DNA from: Albidovulum sp.
GTDB lineage: Bacteria > Pseudomonadota > Alphaproteobacteria > Rhodobacterales > Rhodobacteraceae
Assembly (NCBI GenBank): GCA_028823855.1
Contig: JAPPFL010000016.1
Location: forward strand, 1 to 64,000
Reading direction: 5' to 3'
Length of the DNA stretch: 64,000 bases
Positions 48,681 to 58,125 of the stretch are shown in pieces. The number at the start of each line of letters is the position of its first letter. Position 1 is the first letter of the stretch. The notes under the pieces are model-generated. The model had not been told where the DNA came from. It saw only the letters and a program-made list of their open reading frames with translations, and searched no databases. The position numbers and the translations under genes were made by a program.

Positions 48681-49409
48681 TTAGTGCAGTGTTCCAGCAA
48701 CGTGTCCGGCGGTACGGGAGAATCCGGGCGGGCTCACAAGCAGGAACCCCTCTATTGCCCGCACCGGCAGGGCTGCGTTCGTCAATGCCGCCGCCGCACC
48801 GACAACCCAGGCGGCGCGGCGATTTCCTAGGCGCCAAATCTGCCGACAGGGCAGCGCCACTGCCAGACCGGAGGGGGAAAACACGAAGAACGCGATCGCG
48901 AACATCGGAACAAGCTTGATCCACAGATTGGCTTCGACAAACGGGACGGCTGTCAAGGGTAGATGGAACGCGCTCGGCTCGAATTCGGAGTTTGAGACGG
49001 CCAAGGACGGAAACAATTCAATCAGAATTGCTCCGTTCACCAGTGCCGGCAGCCACTGCAGCGAGAGCAGCCAGAACCCCATGTTCCGAATGTCGTCGAC
49101 GCGTTGCGTCGTCGCCCTCGCTTCGCGGCGACGCCGAAGAGTCGCGGACGCGCCCCATACGAGCATGCCGATGATTGCCGGGCAGACGACAACCCGCAAC
49201 GGCAGGATCGGTGTAAGGAGAACCGGCGCAAGCGCGACTCTACCGATTGTCCATTGTAGCGCGTATATCACTTCTTTACCGGTTGAGATAACTGCAACCG
49301 CGGCGGCGAGCGCCGCCGCGCCGGGCGACCAAGCCGTTCGGCGATATCCCAATCGCCAGAGCTCTCTGCACAGCAATGCACTCGGCAATCCCATCGGAGC
49401 GAGGACCAC
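48681..49409 (-). CDS. Hypothetical membrane protein with internal duplication
   Basis: Unrecognised, strongly hydrophobic 242-residue frame with about six membrane segments. Two copies of one unit are visible: PMGLPSALLCRELWRLG..RRTAW near the N-terminus and PSGLAVALPCRQIWRLG..RRAAW near residue 175, each followed by an alanine-rich helix. This repeat and the hydrophobic pattern argue that it is, or was, a real gene. The start is uncertain: GTG 49409 is the first usual start, but the frame continues upstream as coding-like sequence (NRPAPYLRLLVNSIVAL), so the 5' end may be degraded. Function unknown. Confidence 0.5.
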   Translation of the reverse strand: MVLAPMGLPSALLCRELWRLGYRRTAWSPGAAALAAAVAVISTGKEVIYALQWTIGRVALAPVLLTPILPLRVVVCPAIIGMLVWGASATLRRRREARATTQRVDDIRNMGFWLLSLQWLPALVNGAILIELFPSLAVSNSEFEPSAFHLPLTAVPFVEANLWIKLVPMFAIAFFVFSPSGLAVALPCRQIWRLGNRRAAWVVGAAAALTNAALPVRAIEGFLLVSPPGFSRTAGHVAGTLH

Positions 49410-49908
49410 TAGCGCAACTATCGAATTGACTAGAAGGCGCAGGTAGGGAGCCGGCCGATTCAGGATGCTTCACGGGGCTGGATTTCACGCAAGAAGAGGG
49501 AATGCACCTGCTCGACGTAGACGAATTTGGGAGCCGGGCACCCCGCAACCAACGATAGTAGTTAGATGGCGGCGACTTCCGAACCCCCCGTAAGGGCGGC
49601 TCTTCCACATCGTCAAGGGCTTGGGCCAGGCGTAGTTATTCCTAGTGCGAGACGAACCGCTACCGGCTCTATGTTCGATAGGATCGCACCCAACTGTACG
49701 AATAAGGGCGGGAAGGCACGAAGCAATTTTTCGTGGCCACGCGCGCGATCGAAATATTTCGCGAACCGGCAAACATTTGATTTGAGATTTAGACGAAATT
49801 GCCCCTGGCAATTTAGAGTGTCGAATTGCCATGAAACGGCGGTCGGCTCGTCGCCTATCGGGTTCCGTCGTTCCGTTTGCGGTCTTGCGCGGCTCTTAAG
49901 GCGTCCTT
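49410..49908. other. Gap upstream of the EamA transporter
   Basis: About 500 bases between a leftward and a rightward gene, so it should carry promoters for one or both. I see no gene, strong hairpin or repeat. The first 40 bases next to 49409 may be the lost 5' end of the membrane protein. Confidence 0.45.
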
Positions 49909-49950
49909 ATGCTCGCTTCGACTAGCCTAGTATCGGAAATCGCCAGCAAA

Positions 49951-50847
49951 ATGAAAAAATTTGATTTGCTGTCACCGCTGGCAAAGGGCGCAATATGCAT
50001 TTTGCTAGGACTGCTGTTCCTTTCGATAATGGATGCGGTAGCGAAATCGCTGATGCACCGATATGAAATCATGCAAATTGTTTGGGCGCGCTATACGGGC
50101 CAGACATTGCTCGTGTTGATCCTATTGGGCGCGAAAACTAGAAATTTTCTAAAGACGAAACATTTGCCTCTCCAGTTCGCCAGGGCTTCAATGCTATTTG
50201 CGGCAACCGTATTCTTTTTCGCCGGAATCACTTTTGTCGGGCTTGCGGAAGCGACCGCATTGCTGCAGCTCAACCCGCTCCTGATCACATTAGGAGCATT
50301 TCTATTTCTTCGAGAATCGTTCGGTCCGCTTCGCCTAGCGGGAGTTTGCTTCGGGTTGATCGGCGCATTGATAATTATTCGGCCTGGAACCGAAGTTTTT
50401 TCGATTTATTCGATATATCCGCTTGCTGCGGCGGCCTTGTTCGCCGGCTACGCATTGGCGACGCGTTTCCTAAGCAGGGATGAGCACACCTGGACGAATT
50501 TTCTTTACACAACGATACTCGGGACGGCGTTTGCTACCGTATTCGTTCCGTTCTACTGGAAGATGCCTGATTTGCTAGACGCTAGCATAATGATGGGAAT
50601 GTCGGCTCTCGGCGCGGCGGGTCAATATTTGATGATTCGCGCCTTTTTCTTCGCCGAAGCGAGCCTTTTGGCACCTTTCGGTTATTCCGCCCTTATTTTT
50701 GCCGGTATTTTCGGAATGGCGTTTTTTGGCGAGTTTCCGGATTCCTGGTCGTACATTGGAGCCGCCGTCGTTGTCGGAGCCGGAATATTCGTATGGAAGA
50801 GAGAGGTGGCACGTCCTATTCCACGTGCCGGATTCAAGGTGCGATAG
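49951..50847 (+). CDS. DMT-superfamily transporter, EamA family
   Basis: Ten-helix drug/metabolite exporter type, 298 residues from the ATG at 49951 (an earlier in-frame ATG at 49909 adds 14 residues). The two EamA repeats are visible: the first ends LRLAGVCFGLIGALIIIRPG, shown here as LAGVCFGLIGALIIIRPG, the second ends SYIGAAVVVGAGIFVWKRE. It stops two bases before the next gene. Substrate unknown; the coupling to an acyltransferase does not define it. Confidence 0.85.
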   Translation: MKKFDLLSPLAKGAICILLGLLFLSIMDAVAKSLMHRYEIMQIVWARYTGQTLLVLILLGAKTRNFLKTKHLPLQFARASMLFAATVFFFAGITFVGLAEATALLQLNPLLITLGAFLFLRESFGPLRLAGVCFGLIGALIIIRPGTEVFSIYSIYPLAAAALFAGYALATRFLSRDEHTWTNFLYTTILGTAFATVFVPFYWKMPDLLDASIMMGMSALGAAGQYLMIRAFFFAEASLLAPFGYSALIFAGIFGMAFFGEFPDSWSYIGAAVVVGAGIFVWKREVARPIPRAGFKVR

Positions 50848-50849
50848 AA

Positions 50850-51734
50850 ATGAAATCGGTCTCGGAACGGTCAATCCAAACGGACATTTCGCAGTTCTCC
50901 GTTAATTTAGCCCTGAGAGCGTTTCTGGCTTTGGCCGAAAAAATGCCCTACGAAAAAAGAGTGGGCATGGGAGGTGATTTCATGCGTCGCCTAGTTGCTC
51001 CCGTCGCCGGCCTAAGACGCAGAATTCATTCCAATTTAGGCTTGATTTACCCCGACATGGACGCGAGAGAGCGAAACAGGATTTGCGAGCAGTGCCTTGT
51101 CAATTTTGGCAGGCTATTTGTGGAGAATTTCAATACCAAGGAATTTGTCGAGCGCGTATCGTCTGCCGACCTATTTGGACCTGGCGTTTCTCATCTTGAA
51201 AGGGCGCGGGCTACCGGGCGCCCCGTATTGCTGATTACGGGGCATTTCGGAAATTACGAAGCCCCGCGCGCCGCGCTCGTGAAGAGAGGGTTCAAGGTCG
51301 GAGGCATCTACAGGGAGATGAATAATCGGTTTTTCAACCGTCTATATGTCAAGAAATTGGAACATATTGGCGAGCCGGTTTACCCGACGGACAAAAAAGG
51401 AACCCGCGCCTTCATTAAATTCGTCCGAAGCGGCGGATTCGCCATCATGCTTAACGACCAGTATTCGAGCAGGGGCGAATTGCTGAATTTCATGGGAAGG
51501 CCGACGCGTACGATGCTGTCGGCCGCTCGCATTGCAATCAACTACGATGCGCTACTAGTCCCATTTTATGGAATTAGGAAAAACAACGGATTGGACTTCG
51601 AGGCGCGGTTCGAGACTCCGATTCCTCATGGACATCCTCGGGATATGACCCAGGCACTGAACGACAATCTCGAATCCATGGTTCGCAAATTTCCGGACCA
51701 GTGGTTTTGGCCGCACCGGCGCTGGAAGGAATAA
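50850..51734 (+). CDS. Lysophospholipid/lipid A acyltransferase, LpxL/HtrB family
   Basis: Membrane-associated acyltransferase of the LpxL/LpxM type, 294 residues from ATG 50850. The HX4(D/E) catalytic motif is in ITGHFGNYEAPRAAL, followed by the family segments GIYREMNNRFFNRLY, RSGGFAIMLNDQYSSRG, and the ending QWFWPHRRWKE, which closely fits this family. An upstream extension of 19 codons is open but unlike the family. Probable role: secondary acylation of lipid A or another lipid. Tightly follows the EamA gene. Confidence 0.88.
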   Translation: MKSVSERSIQTDISQFSVNLALRAFLALAEKMPYEKRVGMGGDFMRRLVAPVAGLRRRIHSNLGLIYPDMDARERNRICEQCLVNFGRLFVENFNTKEFVERVSSADLFGPGVSHLERARATGRPVLLITGHFGNYEAPRAALVKRGFKVGGIYREMNNRFFNRLYVKKLEHIGEPVYPTDKKGTRAFIKFVRSGGFAIMLNDQYSSRGELLNFMGRPTRTMLSAARIAINYDALLVPFYGIRKNNGLDFEARFETPIPHGHPRDMTQALNDNLESMVRKFPDQWFWPHRRWKE

Positions 51735-51803
51735 CTGGTCCGGATTCAAATTTCACGCAAATGGCCGTTTAGGCGGCAAGCCCGATAACTTGCGCTTTGC
51801 GAA

Positions 51804-52985
51804 CTATCGGCGCCTTTCCAGCGCGACCGCGGTCGCTTCGCCTCCCCCTATGCAGATAGCGGCAATTCCCTTTTTCGCATCCCTTTCAATCATTGCGTTC
51901 AGAAGAGTGACGACAATTCTTGCGCCCGAAGCGCCAATTGGATGACCAAGAGCGCATGCGCCGCCGCGAACATTTACTATATCTTTCGGAAGGCTCAGGT
52001 CTCGGATAAATGCCATCGCAACGACGGCGAACGCTTCATTGACCTCCCACAGTTCCACATCGACCGTCCGCCAGCCAATGGCGTCCATCAATTTTCGAGC
52101 AGCGGCGGCCGGGGCGGTCGTAAATTTAGCCGGCGCCTGAGCGTGGCTCGCATGTCCGACTATAGTTGCAAGAATTGGCATAGAATTTCTTTGAGCGATC
52201 GATTCAAGCGCCAGTACGAGAGCGGCCGCGCCGTCCGAAATCGACGATGAATTTGCGGCGGTTACGGTTCCGCCTTGCCGAAATGCCGGCTTTAGGCGGG
52301 GAATTTTCGAAATATCCGCTTTGCTAGGCTGTTCGTCGTGCTCGACTGATTTGACACCCGTTTTCGAATTGATTTCGACAGGAACGATTTCAGTCGAAAA
52401 TGAACCGGATTTTCGAGCTACACGAGCTCTTGTGAGAGACCTGGCCGCAAATTCATCCTGCATTTCGCGCGTGAATTGGTAATCATTCGCGCAATCTTCA
52501 GCGTATTCGCCCATGAGTCTTCCAGACTCGTACGCGTCTTCCAAGCCGTCAAGGAACATGTGATCGATTGCTTCGGAATGTCCAAGTCGTGAACCGGAGC
52601 GCATTTTCGGCAGCAAATAAGGAGCATTCGACATGCTTTCCATTCCTCCGGCGGCCGCTACAGCGGCGTGGCCTAGAGCAATTCTATCGTGCACGAGCAT
52701 GATAGCTTTCATTCCCGAGCCGCACATCTTGTTGACGGTTGTCGCTGGGACCGACTGAGCCAACCCTGCAGCAAAACCGACCTGCCTCGCGGGCGCTTGC
52801 CCGAGCCCGGCCGGCAAAACGCAGCCCATGACCAGTTCCTCGCAGCTGGCGATGTCGAAACTTGCGTCGGCGAGAGCAGCTCGCAACGCGACTCCTCCCA
52901 ATTCAATAGCCGACAAGCATACGAGCTCGCCCATGAAAGCTCCCACGGGAGTTCGCCTTGCGGACGAAATAACAACTCTTTCCAT
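51804..52985 (-). CDS. Acetyl-CoA C-acetyltransferase (thiolase)
   Basis: Biosynthetic-type thiolase of 393 residues, the family norm. Catalytic residues are all visible: Cys88 in VNKMCGSGMKA, the histidine in ALGHPIGASGARI and the second cysteine in AICIGGGEATAV. ATG 52985 follows GAGGGAAC; the frame is open a little further to 53036 but without a ribosome site. It condenses two acetyl-CoA or cleaves acetoacetyl-CoA. It stands alone on the minus strand; PHB genes are not adjacent. A different beta-ketoacyl-CoA substrate is possible. Confidence 0.92.
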   Translation of the reverse strand: MERVVISSARRTPVGAFMGELVCLSAIELGGVALRAALADASFDIASCEELVMGCVLPAGLGQAPARQVGFAAGLAQSVPATTVNKMCGSGMKAIMLVHDRIALGHAAVAAAGGMESMSNAPYLLPKMRSGSRLGHSEAIDHMFLDGLEDAYESGRLMGEYAEDCANDYQFTREMQDEFAARSLTRARVARKSGSFSTEIVPVEINSKTGVKSVEHDEQPSKADISKIPRLKPAFRQGGTVTAANSSSISDGAAALVLALESIAQRNSMPILATIVGHASHAQAPAKFTTAPAAAARKLMDAIGWRTVDVELWEVNEAFAVVAMAFIRDLSLPKDIVNVRGGACALGHPIGASGARIVVTLLNAMIERDAKKGIAAICIGGGEATAVALERRR

Positions 52986-53270
52986 GTTCCCTCGCGAACC
53001 GCCAAGCGCGTCCATGCATAGTGGAACATGTAGCAAAAGCCTAGATGCACGTTCATTGCGGGATATGCGAAATATCTAATTTTATCCGCCGGTTGATCGC
53101 GTTCTCGCGCCCCGCCTGCGTAATCCGGACAAATAGAATCCCGCCATTAGATAGGGTTGGAATTATCCTCGTCGCCGACAGACCGGTCGCTTCCATTGTC
53201 GGGTCTCGCATGGTAAATTGAGTTCAAGCGAGTTTGCGCTTCCATTCAAATTCAATTCTAGAGGTGAAAA

Positions 53271-54530
53271 ATGAAGGCAAAATCAATTCAATTGGCGGCG
53301 GCAGCCGCGGCGATCGCCGCTGCGGGCGCGGCCGTCGAAGCCGAAACTCTGAAGGTTGGAGCCCTTGCGACGTTGGAAGGCACGTACACTTCACTCGGCG
53401 AAGACGGGATGCGCGGGCTAAGGCTCGCGCTAAGCCAGGCGAGCAATATGGCCGGCGGCCGCGAGATTGAACTTATCGTTGGCCCGACGGACGCGACGCC
53501 AGACAGCGCCGTGAGAGCGGCTAGAAAGCTCGTTGAACAGGACGGGGTCGAATTGGTAATCGGGCCGCTGTCGGGGTCCGAAGGAATCGCGATCCGCGAC
53601 TACTCCAAAACGCAGCCTCACGTAACTTTCATAAACGGTATTTCGGGTGCCCAGGAAACCACCTACGTAACGCCGTCGGAGAATTTCTTTCGCTTCAATA
53701 TGGATGGCGCTCAATGGTCGGCGGGTCTCGGCGAATACATTTACGATGAAAAGGGCTACAGAGTTATCGCCACGATTGGCGAAGACTATTCCTTCGTCTA
53801 CACTCAGGTCCTGGGACTTGTTCTGGGATTTTGCCAGTTGGGCGGCGAAGTAGCCGAGCGCCTCTGGGTACCACTTGGCACGAAGGATTTCTCCTCAATT
53901 ATCGCAGCTTTGCCCGACGACGTCGATGCGATTTATCTCGGTCTCGGCGGAGGCGACGCCGTCAACTTCCTGAACCAGTACCAGCAAGCGGGCGGAGAAG
54001 CTAATCTGATCGGCGGAACGATCATGGTCGACCCGACAGTGCTTAGTACGGAAGGCACGGCCAAGAATGCGTTGATCGGCGTTCCCTCGTCCGGGCCGCA
54101 GGCCGATACTTGGGACGACCCGGATTGGCGCGCATACGTGCAGGCCTATATCGATGAATTCCCGCCCGACCAGCGGTTTCCGTCGCCATCGTTGCTCGCA
54201 ACGGGATACTACAACGCGACAACGGCCGCCGTTTCCTGTTTGAATGAAGTAGGCGGCGACCTGTCTGACGGCCATGCCGCGTTTCGTTCGTGCTTGAGCG
54301 ATCTGGTTCTCGATGCGCCCAACGGAAGTATTCATCTTGATCACAATCGCCAAGCAATCGGCACCAATTTCATAATGGAAACGGTGCAGCTCGACGACGG
54401 AAGCCTTGCCAATGAAATGGTCGGCATGATCGAAAATGTAAATCAGACGCTCGGCCTTGATCCGGATGCGTTTGCCAAAATCGGAGCGCCAGGTCGCGAA
54501 AACCCGGCGTGCACGACTTCCTACGAGTGA
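53271..54530 (+). CDS. Branched-chain-type ABC transporter substrate-binding protein (LivK family)
   Basis: Periplasmic binding protein, 419 residues. The signal peptide runs to about residue 26 (AAAIAAAGAAVEA). The Peripla_BP_6 fold starts LKVGALATLEGTYTSLGED, with the hinge and ligand segments VIGPLSGSEG, INGISGAQETTY, and ATIGEDYSFVYTQ. It is followed by a strong hairpin, then an AraC regulator and the matching permease and ATPase genes, so it is the receptor of that importer. Ligand unknown: HAAT-type receptors bind amino acids, amides or aromatics. Confidence 0.9.
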   Translation: MKAKSIQLAAAAAAIAAAGAAVEAETLKVGALATLEGTYTSLGEDGMRGLRLALSQASNMAGGREIELIVGPTDATPDSAVRAARKLVEQDGVELVIGPLSGSEGIAIRDYSKTQPHVTFINGISGAQETTYVTPSENFFRFNMDGAQWSAGLGEYIYDEKGYRVIATIGEDYSFVYTQVLGLVLGFCQLGGEVAERLWVPLGTKDFSSIIAALPDDVDAIYLGLGGGDAVNFLNQYQQAGGEANLIGGTIMVDPTVLSTEGTAKNALIGVPSSGPQADTWDDPDWRAYVQAYIDEFPPDQRFPSPSLLATGYYNATTAAVSCLNEVGGDLSDGHAAFRSCLSDLVLDAPNGSIHLDHNRQAIGTNFIMETVQLDDGSLANEMVGMIENVNQTLGLDPDAFAKIGAPGRENPACTTSYE

Positions 54531-55133
54531 TTTAACTTTTGGTGAAGAGTTCAGACCACCGGCCGGGCGGGGCGGTTCCCGCTCGGCCGAGTCTTAAATC
54601 TCAAGTCAAACTTAAGGTGCCTGTTTTAGGGTTTCGGCGGAATTGGCCGCCGGCGATGGTTTTAGCGAGCGTATCGCCAGAAGCGTAACGGCATGCGCAA
54701 TCCTTATGCGCCGCCAAACTGCATTGCGCCAAAAAGTCCGCGCTTGAATCCCGCCGTTGCCGACGCGCTCGTTTCTTTTGGATTTTTAGCCCTATATCGG
54801 AAATCTGTTTCGCTCGGACTTGATGCGCCGGATCTCGAGGACGAAGTCCGAAACTCGGGATTTTCGCGGGGGTACTGCGCTGCCGCAAGAGAACTCGATC
54901 AGCGAGTCGGGGTTTTGCACCGCGGCTCGCGATAGCGAATATAGTGCCCTAGGCCGACAATTTCGGGGAAACAGAAATTCTTGAAATCGAAATTTTTCTG
55001 GAAGTGTCATTATTTTACTTAATGTATCCTTTATTTTCGGTTGGCAGTATTGCAAATCTCAACAATTTATCATTTGTTGTAATTCCCGGCTTCGACCAAA
55101 TCGGAGGTAAAGTCGAATAGTGGGCCTAGAACG
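54531..55133. other. Intergenic region between livK and araC-type gene
   Basis: About 600 bases. It holds the hairpin at 54560-54589; the remaining frames show no gene. The last 180 bases are AT-rich and are the likely promoter region of the AraC gene and the ABC operon. GGAGG stands about 30 bases before the AraC start. Confidence 0.5.
54560..54589 (+). terminator. GC-rich hairpin after livK
   Basis: Twelve-base arms CGGCCGGGCGGG / CCCGCTCGGCCG with one G-U pair and a six-base loop, 29 bases after the livK stop. No T-run follows. It probably stabilises the livK message or acts as an imperfect terminator before the downstream regulator gene. Confidence 0.6.
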
Positions 55134-55961
55134 ATGAGCACGGCAAATTCCGTCGTGCATGGCGGGTTTGGGCGCGTTGCCCTGATCGAACTTGATCGTT
55201 CGACCGTTCGGCACGCGCAAAAGGAGGCTCATCTATTAGTGCATTTGGGAGGGGCGGGTGGAACCGTTAGCGTCGGCACGCGCGAACTTTCCGTCGACAG
55301 CACGGCAGCAGTCGCGGTCAACCCGTGGAAAGAGCACGGATTCCGCTTGGAGGCGAACGGTCAAAAATTCCGGGGCGTTGCAATCTACTTCGACAAGGAA
55401 TGGTATCAACTTCGGAGTGAATCCAAAGATCTCGCATTTGAATTCGGTCGTCCCGCGATAAGGGCCACGAAGCAGATTTCCGATGCCACTCACTTGATCG
55501 CGGAGATGCTCTTGAATGGTCTGAAAAAGAGCGGATTCGAGTCAGGGCTGTTTTCCCTGGTGCAGGAAGTATATCAGCAGTCCTGGAGGAATGTGCACGG
55601 GGCGCAGTCGTTGGATAGGGCCTTGGCCAGATTTAACGACAACAGAATTAGACAATCCGTCACTCTCCTGGAAGACAATTTTTGCAGCTGCAGAGGGATC
55701 GACTGGCTCGCCGGAGCCGTAAGATTGTCGCGCCCGCAATTTTTCAAGCTGTTCAAAAAGCAGACCGGGGTTTCGCCCAATGTCTACTTGAACGCGCTGC
55801 GTACGGAGCGGGCGATAGATAGGCTTGTCAACACCGAAGCGCCATTGCGCGAGATTTCAAGCGACCTGGGGTTTTCGTCGCAGGCGGGCTTTTCGAGGTT
55901 CTTCGCTTCCATTGTCGGCGTATCGCCGAATGCGTACCGGCGCGCGGCGTACACGATATGA
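55134..55961 (+). CDS. AraC-family transcriptional regulator
   Basis: 275-residue regulator. The N-terminal half resembles a cupin sensor (VHLGGAGGTVSVGTREL, NPWKEHGFRLEA). The C-terminal AraC DNA-binding domain is clear: two helix-turn-helix units around AVRLSRPQFFKLFKKQTGVSP and ISSDLGFSSQAGFSRFFASIVGVSP (shown in pieces: LRPQFF-type and SQAGFSRFF), ending PNAYRR. It lies between the receptor gene and the permease genes of the ABC importer, so it probably controls that operon in response to the same ligand. Confidence 0.9.
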   Translation: MSTANSVVHGGFGRVALIELDRSTVRHAQKEAHLLVHLGGAGGTVSVGTRELSVDSTAAVAVNPWKEHGFRLEANGQKFRGVAIYFDKEWYQLRSESKDLAFEFGRPAIRATKQISDATHLIAEMLLNGLKKSGFESGLFSLVQEVYQQSWRNVHGAQSLDRALARFNDNRIRQSVTLLEDNFCSCRGIDWLAGAVRLSRPQFFKLFKKQTGVSPNVYLNALRTERAIDRLVNTEAPLREISSDLGFSSQAGFSRFFASIVGVSPNAYRRAAYTI

Positions 55962-56028
55962 GCGAGGCAAATTCGATGTCGACGGGAGAAAGTCGGATCG
56001 ACGCATCGCAACTTCGATCGGCGAGGCG

Positions 56029-57066
56029 GTGGCGCCGGCGGAGAATCGGCCGTTGAGGCGCTTCGCCGAAAACCACCCCTGGTGGCTGGCGGCAATAGCG
56101 ATCTCGACGGCGATCCTGCTGTATCTGATTTTCGCGATCTGGCCGGCTTGGCTGGTTCAAATTATTGGAAAGAAGAAGGTGTTTTTGAACGCCCTGTTCA
56201 ATGGAATCACGCTAGGGGGCCTCTATTTCCTTGTTGCCAGCGGATTTACCCTGATTTTCGGACTCATGCGCAACGTCAATCTTGCGCACGGTTCGCTTTA
56301 CTTGCTCGGAGCCTATATCGGCTACATGGTTGCCGGCTGGACGGGATATTGGCTACTTGCGTTTCCGGTCGCGTTCATCCTGGTCGGCCTACTGGGAATT
56401 TTACTCCAGGTGTTCGTCTTCCGAAGAATGGAACGCCAGGATTTGCGGCAAACGCTGGTTACGATCGGCATCTCGATTGTACTGGCAGATATCATGCTTT
56501 GGGTATTCGGCGGCGATTTCCTCAACATAATTCCCCCTAGCTGGCTGTCCGGACCAATGGAGACGATTTTTGTCACCGGCGTAAAGCGATCTTCGGGCGA
56601 TCTGATCTATCTAAAGTACCCGCTTGTCAGAATCGTGATATTTCTGGCCTCCGTCGCCATCGGCGTGGGCATGTGGACGCTTCTCAACAAGACGAGAGTC
56701 GGCATGCTAATTCGCGCTGGCGTTGACGACCGGGAAATGCTTTCGGCGACCGGAGCTCGCATTCAACTGGTGTTCGTGGGAGTTTTCGCCTTTGGAGCGG
56801 GGCTTGCTGGCATCGCCGGCGTTGTCGGAGGCACTTTCCAGTCGATTGCCCCGGGCGAAGACGTTCGATTCCTGCTTGCGTCGCTTGTCGTGGTCATAGT
56901 CGGCGGAATGGGTTCGATTACCGGCGCGGCGCTCGGAGCCGTGCTTATTGGAATTTCCGAACAGTTTGGCTCAGTCTATTTTCCCACCTATTCAGTTGTC
57001 GTGACTTTCATGATCATGGTTCTCGTGCTGGCGTTTCGCCCGCAAGGCCTCCTGGGACGGTCCTGA
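56029..57066 (+). CDS. Branched-chain-type ABC transporter permease (LivH family)
   Basis: Inner-membrane permease with about eight helices, 345 residues from GTG 56029. The LivH core begins FLNALFNGITLGGLYFLVA and includes LIFGLMRNVNLAHGSLYLLGAY (here in part), and ends VLAFRPQGLLGRS. The start is uncertain: GTG 56029 and TTG 56053 are both in frame, the latter with GGAGAA upstream. A natural-looking ATG with the araC stop (55958) opens in a different frame and ends at 56057, so a one-base shift in the 5' end is also possible. The next permease starts three bases after its stop. Confidence 0.85.
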   Translation: MAPAENRPLRRFAENHPWWLAAIAISTAILLYLIFAIWPAWLVQIIGKKKVFLNALFNGITLGGLYFLVASGFTLIFGLMRNVNLAHGSLYLLGAYIGYMVAGWTGYWLLAFPVAFILVGLLGILLQVFVFRRMERQDLRQTLVTIGISIVLADIMLWVFGGDFLNIIPPSWLSGPMETIFVTGVKRSSGDLIYLKYPLVRIVIFLASVAIGVGMWTLLNKTRVGMLIRAGVDDREMLSATGARIQLVFVGVFAFGAGLAGIAGVVGGTFQSIAPGEDVRFLLASLVVVIVGGMGSITGAALGAVLIGISEQFGSVYFPTYSVVVTFMIMVLVLAFRPQGLLGRS

Positions 57067-57069
57067 GCA

Positions 57070-58125
57070 ATGGCGATGAACGAAGCCGCGTGGGGGCGAA
57101 AGCTGGATTGGACCTCGTCGCTTCGAATTAACCCCGCATATTGGGTGGTTGCGGCAATCCTCCTGATTCTGCCGGCATTTGCGAGCAACTTCATTCTCTA
57201 TCAGCTGTTCGGATGGACGTTCATTCTCGGCATGATCGCGCTAAGCCTCATGTTCCTTGCGGGCTATGGCGGGATGGTGAGCCTGGCGCAGATGACGGTC
57301 GCCGGGATCGCCGGTTACATGGTCGCCATTTTCGGCGATAGCGCAATAACGGACATTAGCCAGGGATGGCCGTGGTACATTAGCATTCCGCTTGCGCTTC
57401 TTGTCGCGGCGCTGTTCGCGACTGCTACGGGCTGGCTAGCCGGCAGGACGGAAGGCATCTACACGATTATGATTACATTGGCGATCGCGGCCGCCTTTTT
57501 TTATTTTTTCAACCAAAATTATGTAATATTCAACGGGTTTTCCGGTTTCAACGGCGTATTGCCGCCCAAACTGTTCGGGCTCGACTGGCGGCACCCGATC
57601 GCATTCTACTATTTGACGCTATTCTGGGCAGCGGCGTGGTATTTCGCGGCGATCTACGTATCGCGCTCGCCCTTTGGCCTCGCGCTGCAGGGCATTCGCG
57701 ACAACCCTCGAAGGATGGCGGCGCTCGGCTACCACGTTACCGCCCACAAGGTCGCCGCATACGCGATCGCCGCGCTTCCTGCCGCGACCGGCGGCATACT
57801 GCTGACATGGCAGTCGGCGCAAATTTCTCCGGGAACGGCGGGAATCGGTCCCGCGATCGATATTTTGATCGTAGCCGTCATAGGCGGAATCGGCCACCCT
57901 GCGGGCGCCTTCATCGGCGCCTTCATTTACGTAATCCTCAAGACGTTCGCAGTTGACTTGATCGTCCTCGTTGGACTCGGGAGCGAGCGATTCCGGCTGC
58001 TGATCGGCTTGGGATTCCTAGTGGTCGTTTTTTGGTCGCCTGACGGAATTCTGGGGCTTTGGGAAAAGCTGAAGCAGAGCCGCGGCCTAAATCCGCTGCT
58101 TCGCAGGGCGGGGCGGCGATCGTGA
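57070..58125 (+). CDS. Branched-chain-type ABC transporter permease (LivM family)
   Basis: 351-residue permease with about nine or ten helices. LivM signatures include LMFLAGYGGMVSLAQMTVAG, ALQGIRDNPRRMAALGYHV and VIGGIGHPAGAFIGAF. Its stop overlaps the GTG of the ATPase gene. Second channel subunit of the importer fed by the LivK-type receptor at 53271. Confidence 0.92.
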   Translation: MAMNEAAWGRKLDWTSSLRINPAYWVVAAILLILPAFASNFILYQLFGWTFILGMIALSLMFLAGYGGMVSLAQMTVAGIAGYMVAIFGDSAITDISQGWPWYISIPLALLVAALFATATGWLAGRTEGIYTIMITLAIAAAFFYFFNQNYVIFNGFSGFNGVLPPKLFGLDWRHPIAFYYLTLFWAAAWYFAAIYVSRSPFGLALQGIRDNPRRMAALGYHVTAHKVAAYAIAALPAATGGILLTWQSAQISPGTAGIGPAIDILIVAVIGGIGHPAGAFIGAFIYVILKTFAVDLIVLVGLGSERFRLLIGLGFLVVVFWSPDGILGLWEKLKQSRGLNPLLRRAGRRS

